Source: Terrimonas sp. (GTDB taxonomy: Bacteria > Bacteroidota > Bacteroidia > Chitinophagales > Chitinophagaceae). Taken from it: a stretch of 41,702 nt of DNA. A program made the position numbers and the translations under genes. A model generated the notes under the pieces. It was not told the DNA's origin, made no database searches, and worked only from the letters and a program-made list of their open reading frames with translations. Numbering within the stretch: position 1 is the first letter of the stretch; every line of letters begins with the position of its first letter. Of this stretch, positions 35,580 to 41,702 are shown one piece after another. The stretch is taken from the NCBI GenBank assembly GCA_016125075.1, contig WGMO01000020.1:91852-133553 (forward strand). Reading direction: 5' to 3'.

Positions 35580-36470
35580 TCAGTTTACACCGCTCACTTC
35601 TACTTCTTTGCTTACTTTCTGGATCAGTCCCTGTAATACCTTTCCCGGTCCCACTTCCACAAATTTGCCAGCCCCGTTCTGGATCATCGAATGGATGGTT
35701 TGCGTCCACCTAACGGCGCCGGTTAGCTGCTCCACCAGGTTTTCCTTGATCTCCTCTTTATCCATCACCGGTTTGGCCACCACATTCTGATAAACCGGAC
35801 AGGTGGGGTTATAAAAAGTGGTTGCCTCAATGGCTGCAGCCAGTTCTTTTTTGGCGGGCGCCATCAGGGGCGAGTGAAAAGCGCCTCCCACCGGCAGGAT
35901 CAATGCCCTTTTAGCACCTGCTTCTTTCATCTTTTCACAGGCGGTTTCAACGCCGCGTACTGATCCGCTGATGACCAGTTGACCGGGACAATTATAATTG
36001 GCCGGTACCACGATCTCCCCAGTCTCATTTTGCACAGCAGCACAGATCTCCTCCACTTTTTCATCGGATAATGCCAGCACTGCTGCCATGGTGGATGGCT
36101 GTGCTTCACAGGCTTTTTGCATAGCCTGTGCCCGGATGGAAACCAATTGCAGGGCATCCTCAAAACTTAAAACACCATTTGCCACAAGGGCTGAAAATTC
36201 ACCCAGGGAGTGACCGGCTACCATCTCCGGTTTGTTGCCATCGATGGTCTTAAATGCGATAACGGAATGGAGGAAGACGGCCGGTTGCGTAACCTTTGTT
36301 TGTCGCAGATCTTCATCAGTCCCGGTAAACATGATATCTGAAATACGGAACCCCAATATTTCATTGGCCTGTTCAAATAATTTTTTTGCAAAAGCACTAT
36401 TCTCATAATGCGCTTTTCCCATACCCGGAAATTGTGAACCCTGACCGGGAAAAACAAATGCCTGTTTCAT
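35580..36470 (-). CDS. fabD: Malonyl-CoA:ACP transacylase
   Basis: FabD, 296 residues, moves malonyl from CoA to acyl carrier protein for fatty-acid elongation. The start at ATG 36470 gives MKQAFVFPGQGSQFPGMG, typical of the family; 17 further in-frame upstream codons run into a terminator and are rejected. The nucleophile Ser88 is in GHSLGE, Arg113 in SIRAQAM, and the catalytic His199 in GGAFHSPLM. The QxxxP segment VYQNV is present near 230. It is separated from folE by a terminator and so has its own promoter, although I cannot place that promoter. Confidence 0.97.
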   Translation of the reverse strand: MKQAFVFPGQGSQFPGMGKAHYENSAFAKKLFEQANEILGFRISDIMFTGTDEDLRQTKVTQPAVFLHSVIAFKTIDGNKPEMVAGHSLGEFSALVANGVLSFEDALQLVSIRAQAMQKACEAQPSTMAAVLALSDEKVEEICAAVQNETGEIVVPANYNCPGQLVISGSVRGVETACEKMKEAGAKRALILPVGGAFHSPLMAPAKKELAAAIEATTFYNPTCPVYQNVVAKPVMDKEEIKENLVEQLTGAVRWTQTIHSMIQNGAGKFVEVGPGKVLQGLIQKVSKEVEVSGVN

Positions 36471-36496
36471 AAGTGATAATTTATCCCCCCACATAA

Positions 36497-36532
36497 AAAA
36501 AGTTTGATTGAACAAAATCAACCAAACCTTTT
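36497..36532 (-). terminator. folE intrinsic terminator
   Basis: On the minus strand a 9-bp stem with one G-U pair (36527-36519 with 36510-36502), extended by an A/T stem, is followed by a run of seven T. It lies just after the folE stop, so the folE transcript ends before fabD. Confidence 0.75.
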
Positions 36533-36550
36533 CATCTGCAAATATAACGT

Positions 36551-37147
36551 TTAATGTAAATCCGTGCTGATCAATTTCAGGAACTCGCTCCGGGTGCTGT
36601 TTTTTTGGAATTCCCCGTCAAACGCCGAAGTGGTCGTTACGGAGTTTTGTTTTTGAACCCCCCGCATCATCATACAGAGATGCTTGGCTTCGATGACCAC
36701 GGCTACCCCCAGGGGGTTCAGGGTATCCCTGATAGCATTCATGATCTGTACGGTGAGCCGTTCCTGTACCTGCAGGCGGCGGGCATATACGTCCACTACC
36801 CTGGCCATCTTGCTCAAACCGGTGATCCAGCCATTGGGGATATAAGCGATATGCGCCTTTCCAAAAAAAGGCAGCATATGGTGTTCGCACATGCTGTACA
36901 ATTCAATATCCTTTACAATCACCATCTCACTCACCTCTTCATGAAATTTTGCAGAGTTAATGATGGCATTTGCATCCATCTGGTAACCCTGTGTAAGATA
37001 TTGCATGGCTTTTGCCAGCCGTTCCGGTGTTTTTTTCAACCCTTCCCTTTCCGGGTCCTCTCCCAGCAAACCAAGGATATCTTCATAATTTTTCATCAAC
37101 CCTGTGGTGGATTGCTCGTCATAGATTTCTGTCTTCTTATATGCCAT
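36551..37147 (-). CDS. folE: GTP cyclohydrolase I
   Basis: FolE, 198 residues, converts GTP to 7,8-dihydroneopterin triphosphate, the entry to folate and other pterins. The zinc ligands are visible as Cys87 and His90 in [12 protein letters not shown] and Cys158 in [10 protein letters not shown]. Substrate-binding [14 protein letters not shown] and QERLT follow the family pattern. It lies 17 bases downstream of a pterin synthase gene on the same strand and is probably co-transcribed with it; together the two enzymes form the first two steps of a pterin pathway. A terminator follows. Confidence 0.98.
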   Translation of the reverse strand: MAYKKTEIYDEQSTTGLMKNYEDILGLLGEDPEREGLKKTPERLAKAMQYLTQGYQMDANAIINSAKFHEEVSEMVIVKDIELYSMCEHHMLPFFGKAHIAYIPNGWITGLSKMARVVDVYARRLQVQERLTVQIMNAIRDTLNPLGVAVVIEAKHLCMMMRGVQKQNSVTTTSAFDGEFQKNSTRSEFLKLISTDLH

Positions 37148-37164
37148 AATAATGCTACTGTTTT

Positions 37165-37581
37165 TTAGTGAACCGGGTACTCAACAAAGTTCCTGGGTGT
37201 TTCATACAACCGGATTTGCAGGTCCTTGTCTTTATCGATATGCGGCCGCAACAATTTATAGATTACGATAACAATATTTTCGGCCGTCGGATTCAGCGTC
37301 TTAAATTCTTCGGTATCCAGGTTCAGGTTTTTATGGTCAAACCGTTCAGTCACCTCTTTTTTCACCAGGTCTGATAGTATTTTCATATCCATTACATACC
37401 CGGTGCGGGGGTCAGGCTCTCCAACCACTTTTACGATCAACTCATAGTTATGTCCATGGTAATGGGGCAAATTACACTTTCCGAAAACCTGCTGATTCGT
37501 GGCATCATCCCAATCCGGGTTATTGAGCCGGTGGGCGGCGTTGAATTCTTCTTTTCTGAATACGGCTACTCTTTCTCCCAT
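37165..37581 (-). CDS. 6-pyruvoyl-tetrahydropterin synthase/QueD-family protein (copy 1)
   Basis: A 138-residue T-fold enzyme that acts on dihydroneopterin triphosphate, the product of FolE, whose gene follows directly. The zinc ligands are His17 (NAAHR), His42 and His44 (HGHNY). Catalytic Cys36 lies in FGKC, and the Asp-His pair in RFDHKNLN. Glu in LYETPRN anchors the pterin. Spacing from Cys to HGH is five residues (CX5HGH), as in eukaryotic-type PTPS, not the three of E. coli QueD. It may therefore make 6-pyruvoyl-tetrahydropterin, or serve as QueD despite the motif. It lies 94 bases downstream of the second copy. Confidence 0.9.
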   Translation of the reverse strand: MGERVAVFRKEEFNAAHRLNNPDWDDATNQQVFGKCNLPHYHGHNYELIVKVVGEPDPRTGYVMDMKILSDLVKKEVTERFDHKNLNLDTEEFKTLNPTAENIVIVIYKLLRPHIDKDKDLQIRLYETPRNFVEYPVH

Positions 37582-37659
37582 AACTGAATGTACTAAATAA
37601 GCATATTAATTACACAGGGAATGTCATAAAGTTGACAAGAACAACAGAAACCCGGAAAA

Positions 37660-37677
37660 AATGTTCTGCAGGACATT
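37660..37677 (-). terminator. Palindromic terminator overlapping the stop of PTPS copy 2
   Basis: An 18-base near-perfect palindrome (one mismatch) whose minus-strand product is followed by TTTT. It overlaps the first bases of the stop codon at 37676-37678. It probably ends the copy 2 transcript before copy 1. Confidence 0.5.
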
Positions 37678-38086
37678 AATCCCCGAAATACTCAACATAT
37701 ATCCTGGACGTTTCGATCAGCTTCAGGCAATGCAGTGAAACGGCGGGAGGTAAATGGGGTTCCAGTTCTTTCCAGATACCCATCACCAGGTTTTCGATGG
37801 AACACATTTTCCCTTTCATAAAATCAACGTCGAGGTTCAGGTTCCGATGGTCAAGCTTGTCAATTACCTTTTCATTGATGATCTTACTCAATTTCTTGGC
37901 ATCAAAGATGAAGCCTGTATCCGGGTCGGGGGCCCCTTTGATGGTCACCCATAACTCAAAATTATGTCCATGCCAGTTTTCGTTGGCACATTTCCCGAAA
38001 ACCTCTTCATTCTTCTCCCTGCTCCAGGTTGGGTTATACAGTTTATGTGCCGCATTAAAATGCTCTATTCTTGTGAGGTATACCAT
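37676..38086 (-). CDS. 6-pyruvoyl-tetrahydropterin synthase/QueD-family protein (copy 2)
   Basis: A 136-residue paralog of the next minus-strand gene. The start at ATG 38086 (MVYLTRIEHFNAAHKLYNP) is preferred over a TTG two codons earlier. It keeps the zinc ligands His14, His39 and His41, catalytic Cys33 in FGKC, the KLDHRNLN Asp-His pair and the Glu of LIETSR. As in copy 1 the motif is CX5HGH. The two copies differ clearly along their length, so this is an old duplication and the two may have different substrates or products. It has its own promoter and terminator and is divergent from mqnB. Confidence 0.9.
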   Translation of the reverse strand: MVYLTRIEHFNAAHKLYNPTWSREKNEEVFGKCANENWHGHNFELWVTIKGAPDPDTGFIFDAKKLSKIINEKVIDKLDHRNLNLDVDFMKGKMCSIENLVMGIWKELEPHLPPAVSLHCLKLIETSRIYVEYFGD

Positions 38087-38111
38087 TTGCAATTGGCCGT
38101 TTAAAGCGGGG

Positions 38112-38119
38112 CAAAGTTA
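38112..38119 (-). promoter_or_regulatory. -7 box of PTPS copy 2
   Basis: TAACTTTG on the minus strand (38119 to 38112) matches TAnnTTTG perfectly and ends 25 bases before ATG 38086. No TTG is seen at the ideal distance upstream. It is back-to-back with the mqnB promoter. Confidence 0.5.
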
Positions 38120-38123
38120 ACGT

Positions 38124-38156
38124 TTGCCGATGATTAATGCATAATTGCGACATTTG
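38124..38156 (+). promoter_or_regulatory. Candidate mqnB promoter
   Basis: TTG at 38124-38126, a 22-base spacer and GACATTTG at 38149-38156, one base off TAnnTTTG. The ATG at 38174 follows 17 bases later. It is divergent from the neighbouring PTPS promoter and within a few bases of it. Confidence 0.45.
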
Positions 38157-38173
38157 CCTTATTATATAAAACT

Positions 38174-38830
38174 ATGAACTGTCTGCTTGTTGCCGCTACT
38201 GCAAAGGAAATTAAACCTTTCATCGACTATTACCGGGATAGTGAAAAACTGAACCATATTGATTTTCATCTAGATATATTAATCACAGGTATTGGCCTTA
38301 CTTCAACAACCTATCATCTGACCCGGCAGCTAAACCATCGGAAACCCGATATTGTTATCCAGGCAGGCGTGAGTGGATGTTTTGATAAAAATATTCCTTT
38401 GGGGGATGTCGTATCGGTCAAACAGGACACCGTGGCCGACCAGAGTGTGGTGGAATTAAGCAGGTTAAAAACATTATTTGACCTGAAACTGGTTCCGCAT
38501 AACCAATATCCTTATAAAAACGGATGGTTAGTCAACCCCGACAAGGCCATGCTGAAAAGAATAAAACTTAGGTCTGTCAAAGGAATCTCCGTCAACCAGA
38601 TCACCACGGCCAGGAATATAATTGAGTTTTATCGCGGTCATTTCAATCCGGTGGTAGAATCCATGGAAGGAGCTGCATTGCATTTCAGCTGCCTGATGGA
38701 GCAGGTGCCGTTTTTACAGTTGAGAAGTGTTTCGAATTATATCGGAGAGCGCAACAAGAAAAAATGGAATATGGCCGACTCCATCATGAACCTGAACAAT
38801 GAATTAAAAAGATTATTCGAGAACTTATGA
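38174..38830 (+). CDS. mqnB: Futalosine hydrolase
   Basis: MqnB, 218 residues, splits futalosine (or aminodeoxyfutalosine products) to release dehypoxanthine futalosine in the futalosine route to menaquinone. It has the nucleoside-phosphorylase fold: TGIGLTSTTYHL near residue 37, QAGVSGCF near 62, VVESMEGAALHF near 162 with the nucleobase/ribose-binding MEG, and the C-terminal RSVSNYIGERN that marks MqnB. The mqnD start overlaps its stop by four bases (ATGA), an operon of two menaquinone genes. Other genes of the route are not in this window. Confidence 0.94.
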   Translation: MNCLLVAATAKEIKPFIDYYRDSEKLNHIDFHLDILITGIGLTSTTYHLTRQLNHRKPDIVIQAGVSGCFDKNIPLGDVVSVKQDTVADQSVVELSRLKTLFDLKLVPHNQYPYKNGWLVNPDKAMLKRIKLRSVKGISVNQITTARNIIEFYRGHFNPVVESMEGAALHFSCLMEQVPFLQLRSVSNYIGERNKKKWNMADSIMNLNNELKRLFENL

Positions 38831-39666
38831 AACTTACGCTTGGATTTTCTCCCTGTCCGAATGATACCTTTATTTTTGACGCCCTCGTCAATAATAAGAT
38901 CGATACAGAAGGCCTGGAATTTGACCTGCGGATGGAAGATGTGCAAACGCTGAACGAGTGGGCCCTCCAGGGAAAACTCGATGTTTCCAAGATCAGTTAC
39001 GGGGTTTTACCCACCATAGCCAGCCGTTATTATTTACTGAACAGCGGAGGAGCGCTAGGAAAGGGGGTGGGCCCCCTGCTCATCAGCAAAGAACCGGTTG
39101 ATGAAAAAGATATCAACGATGCCTTGATTGCCATTCCGGGAAAAAACACAACCGCACATTTATTATTTTCACTAGCCTTTCCGGAAGCCCGGCAAAAAAA
39201 ATTCATGATCTTTTCCGGGATCGAAGATGCCGTTTTGCAAGGGGAAGCCGGCCTGGGTGTCATCATTCATGAAAACAGGTTCACCTACCAGGATAAGGGT
39301 TTGAAAAAAATCATGGACCTCGGAACCTACTGGGAAGAAGTGACAGGGGTGCCGATCCCATTGGGTGGCATCATCGTAAAGAAAAACTTTGATAAGCAGC
39401 TGGTCTTCCAGGTAGACCGGCTCATACAGCAAAGTATTGCTTATGCTTTTGAGCATCATTATCCTTTGATGGCCGACTTTGTAAAAGACCATGCACAGGA
39501 CATGAATGAACAGGTGATGCGGCAGCATATCGACCTCTATGTAAACGATTATTCCCTGCAAATGGGGCAGGCCGGTAAAAAAGCCGTAGAAAAGCTATTT
39601 GATATTTTCAATTCCCTAAATGGGAAAGAAGGACCTGGTTTACCGGAAGACCTTTTTCCCGGTTAA
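38827..39666 (+). CDS. mqnD: 1,4-dihydroxy-6-naphthoate synthase
   Basis: MqnD, 279 residues, converts cyclic dehypoxanthine futalosine to 1,4-dihydroxy-6-naphthoate in the futalosine pathway. The N-terminal signature SPCPNDTF is at 8-15. KISYGVLPTIASRYYLLNSGGALGKGVGP follows, with the periplasmic-binding-protein-like fold typical of MqnA/MqnD. His in GVIIHENRF and the later EVTGVPIPLGG are conserved. Its ATG overlaps the mqnB stop. Its 3' end overlaps the convergent photolyase gene by four bases (TTAA provides both stops). Confidence 0.96.
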   Translation: MKLTLGFSPCPNDTFIFDALVNNKIDTEGLEFDLRMEDVQTLNEWALQGKLDVSKISYGVLPTIASRYYLLNSGGALGKGVGPLLISKEPVDEKDINDALIAIPGKNTTAHLLFSLAFPEARQKKFMIFSGIEDAVLQGEAGLGVIIHENRFTYQDKGLKKIMDLGTYWEEVTGVPIPLGGIIVKKNFDKQLVFQVDRLIQQSIAYAFEHHYPLMADFVKDHAQDMNEQVMRQHIDLYVNDYSLQMGQAGKKAVEKLFDIFNSLNGKEGPGLPEDLFPG

Positions 39667-40967
39667 TCTTTCAAAGCCCGGGCATAGACTTCCAGGCATC
39701 TTTTACGTGCAACAACATGATCGACGATGGGCTGCGGATAGGTGAGTTCTTCAAATTCAGGTACCCATTGACGGATATATTGTAAATCCGGATCAAATTT
39801 CTCGGTCTGCAGGTAAGGGTTGAATACGCGGAAATAAGGTGCAGCATCACATCCGCTTCCTGCTGCCCACTGCCATCCGCCGTTATTGGCGGCCAGGTCA
39901 AAATCAAGCAGTTTTTTGGCGAAATAAGCTTCCCCCCAGCGCCAGTCGATGAGCAGGTGCTTGGTAAGAAAGGAGGCCACGATCATCCTGACCCGGTTAT
40001 GCATAAAACCGGTTTGGTTCAATTCGCGCATACCGGCATCCACGATGGGATAGCCCGTTTTCCCAGCGCACCAGGCGGCAAATTCCTTTTCATTATTTCT
40101 CCATTGAATCTTATCATAGGCCGGCTTAAAGGAGTTATGCACGACATGCGGAAAATGCCAGAGTATCATGTGATAAAAATCCCGCCAGATCAGTTCATTC
40201 AGAAAGGACTCGCTTAATTTTATGGTTTCCCTTGCCAGTTCCCGGATACTGATGGTGCCGAAGCGAAGATGCACACTGAGTCTTGACGTTCCCCTGACCG
40301 CCGGAAAATCCCTTTGTTGCTGGTAATGCAACACTACTTCTTTTTTCCATTCCTTATCGGGGAAACGGGTATCCGTTTCTTGAAAGCCCATGGATCCAAG
40401 CGATGGCAGCGGCAGCGCATCCTGCTTAAAGAACCGGGAAAAATATTGTTCGGTCGGAAAGGCAGCTGTGTGACCAGCCCTCAATAATGATTTCCATTTT
40501 TTCGAATAGGGGGTGAAGACCGTGTAGGGTTTACCATCCTCTTTCACCACTTCGGATTTTTCAAAAATCACCTGGTCTTTATACGTATGAAATCCTCTGC
40601 CTGATGCTGCCAAAAGCTTTTTAATTTTTTCGTCCCTGTTTTTCGCATAGGGTTCATAGTCGTGATTGGCATACACATTTTTTACCGCATATTCTTTCAG
40701 TAAGGCAGGCCAGATCGATTCCGGTTTGCCATAGCGAACATCGAGGGTGGAGCCCAGGGTCATAAGTTGCTGCTGGATCTCCTGGAGGGCCTGATGGATA
40801 AACTGGACCCTTTTATCCGATTTATCATCCAGTTCGTCGAGGATATTGCGGTCGAAGATGAAGACGGGGACAACTGGATTGCCTTCCTGCAGGGCCTGAA
40901 ACAATGCAGCATTGTCATGAAGGCGAAGGTCGCGTCGCAGCCAAACGATATTAACAGGGGTAGCCAT
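39663..40967 (-). CDS. phr: Deoxyribodipyrimidine photolyase (cryptochrome/photolyase family)
   Basis: A 434-residue light-driven repair enzyme for cyclobutane pyrimidine dimers. The N-terminal antenna Rossmann domain (about 1-130) starts VNIVWLRRDLRLHDN. The FAD domain (about 200-434) has SRLSVHLRFGTISIR, ELIWRDFY, TGYPIVDAGMREL, TGFMHNRVRMIVASFLTKHLLIDWRWGE, and DFDLAANNGGWQWAAGSGCDAAPYFRVFNP, which carry the FAD and Trp-chain residues. This matches class I CPD photolyases. It lies about 54 bases downstream of the rRNA terminator on the same strand and needs its own promoter, which I do not see clearly. Confidence 0.96.
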   Translation of the reverse strand: MATPVNIVWLRRDLRLHDNAALFQALQEGNPVVPVFIFDRNILDELDDKSDKRVQFIHQALQEIQQQLMTLGSTLDVRYGKPESIWPALLKEYAVKNVYANHDYEPYAKNRDEKIKKLLAASGRGFHTYKDQVIFEKSEVVKEDGKPYTVFTPYSKKWKSLLRAGHTAAFPTEQYFSRFFKQDALPLPSLGSMGFQETDTRFPDKEWKKEVVLHYQQQRDFPAVRGTSRLSVHLRFGTISIRELARETIKLSESFLNELIWRDFYHMILWHFPHVVHNSFKPAYDKIQWRNNEKEFAAWCAGKTGYPIVDAGMRELNQTGFMHNRVRMIVASFLTKHLLIDWRWGEAYFAKKLLDFDLAANNGGWQWAAGSGCDAAPYFRVFNPYLQTEKFDPDLQYIRQWVPEFEELTYPQPIVDHVVARKRCLEVYARALKD

Positions 40968-41020
40968 TGGGTTATAAACAATTTACCGGGTAAGAAGTTG
41001 GATGGGGGAATGGGATGTGC

Positions 41021-41053
41021 AAAAAAAAGCCCCCCGAAAAAATCGGGGGGCTT
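41021..41053 (-). terminator. rRNA operon terminator
   Basis: An 11-bp stem (41027-41037 with 41043-41053), rich in G-C pairs, is followed on the minus strand by a run of eight T. It lies just beyond the 3' end of 5S rRNA and should end the rRNA transcript before the photolyase gene. Confidence 0.9.
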
Positions 41054-41059
41054 AATAAA

Positions 41060-41170
41060 TATGGCAGCTACCTACTCTCCCGCATTGTTGTGCAGTACCA
41101 TCGGCCATGAGGGACTTAACTTCTCTGTTCGGTATGGGAAGAGGTGAACACCCTCGGCAAAACCACCATA
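41060..41170 (-). rRNA. rrf: 5S ribosomal RNA
   Basis: The reverse strand reads as a complete 5S rRNA of about 111 bases, from TATGGTGGTTTTGCCGAGGG to GGTAGCTGCCATA, with the CACC...CCCATACCGAACAG...GAAGTTAAG core and complementary ends. It follows 23S in the usual 23S-5S order and is the last gene of the operon. Confidence 0.96.
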
Positions 41171-41290
41171 AGGAGATCAAAATTCCAGACAGCAAACCCC
41201 AGCGATCCGGATTGGGATTTGATTTGTATTATGTTGGAACTTAATAATGTCATATTGGGATTGTTAGAAGAATACCTAATTAAAAAAAAT
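41171..41290 (-). other. 23S-5S internal transcribed spacer
   Basis: About 120 bases between the mature 5S and 23S ends, without a tRNA. A nine-position stem with one mismatch (41193-41201 with 41213-41221) may take part in processing. Confidence 0.7.

Positions 41291-41702
<412 letters not shown>

Noticed and set aside
36471-36521. 17-codon upstream extension of fabD
   Set aside because: It runs into the folE terminator hairpin, and MKQAFVFPGQGSQ is the usual FabD start.

Overview
The window looks like a chromosomal segment of a Bacteroidota bacterium, most likely family Chitinophagaceae. The evidence is a SusC/SusD pair, the giant type IX secretion (T9SS) translocon protein SprA, two large exported proteins with gliding-motility-type (type B) C-terminal signals, futalosine-pathway menaquinone genes, and promoters of the Bacteroidota form TTG-N~20-TAnnTTTG. 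I found no mobile element, CRISPR array, tRNA or phage gene. Almost all genes are conserved core or family-typical genes.

Layout. 1-4921 (minus): a susCD pair closed by a hairpin, with no enzymes beside it. 4922-7797 (minus): a coupled pair of exported beta-rich proteins, one carrying a degenerate ComEA-like helix-hairpin-helix. 7898-16263 (plus): folD-queE, a PorE-like T9SS/peptidoglycan protein, dprA, a type B T9SS cargo, and guaB. 16397-22540 (plus): a DUF4105 membrane protein overlapping an alpha/beta hydrolase, a second large type B cargo, a YdfG-like dehydrogenase and a small exported protein. 22595-30470 (minus): ruvA-sprA. 30571-35536 (plus): fabH, a tiny membrane protein, a PLP trans-sulfuration-type enzyme, a serine beta-lactamase-like protein overlapping a GNAT acetyltransferase. 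35580-38086 (minus): fabD, folE and two 6-pyruvoyl-tetrahydropterin-synthase paralogs. 38174-39666 (plus): mqnB-mqnD. 39663-40967 (minus): a DNA photolyase. 41021-41702 (minus): the end of an rRNA operon (rRNA terminator, 5S, spacer, 3' part of 23S).

How the genes work together. SprA forms the outer-membrane conduit of the T9SS. The PorE-like protein probably ties the machine to peptidoglycan, and the two type B proteins are likely substrates. folE and the two pterin synthases form a pterin block, and folD-queE adds one-carbon and 7-deazapurine functions. mqnB-mqnD supply the futalosine route to menaquinone. fabD and fabH start fatty-acid synthesis. No intergenic stretch exceeds about 210 bases.

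Most notable observations: two genes (folD, guaB) whose promoter -7 box ends only 3-4 bases before ATG, which predicts leaderless mRNAs; frequent non-ATG starts, including an apparent CTG start that restores a signal peptide; an exported beta-barrel candidate with a ComEA-like HhH that has lost its hairpin glycines; and tandem pterin synthases that both carry the eukaryote-like CX5HGH motif. I do not see a clearly new multi-gene defence or mobile system.
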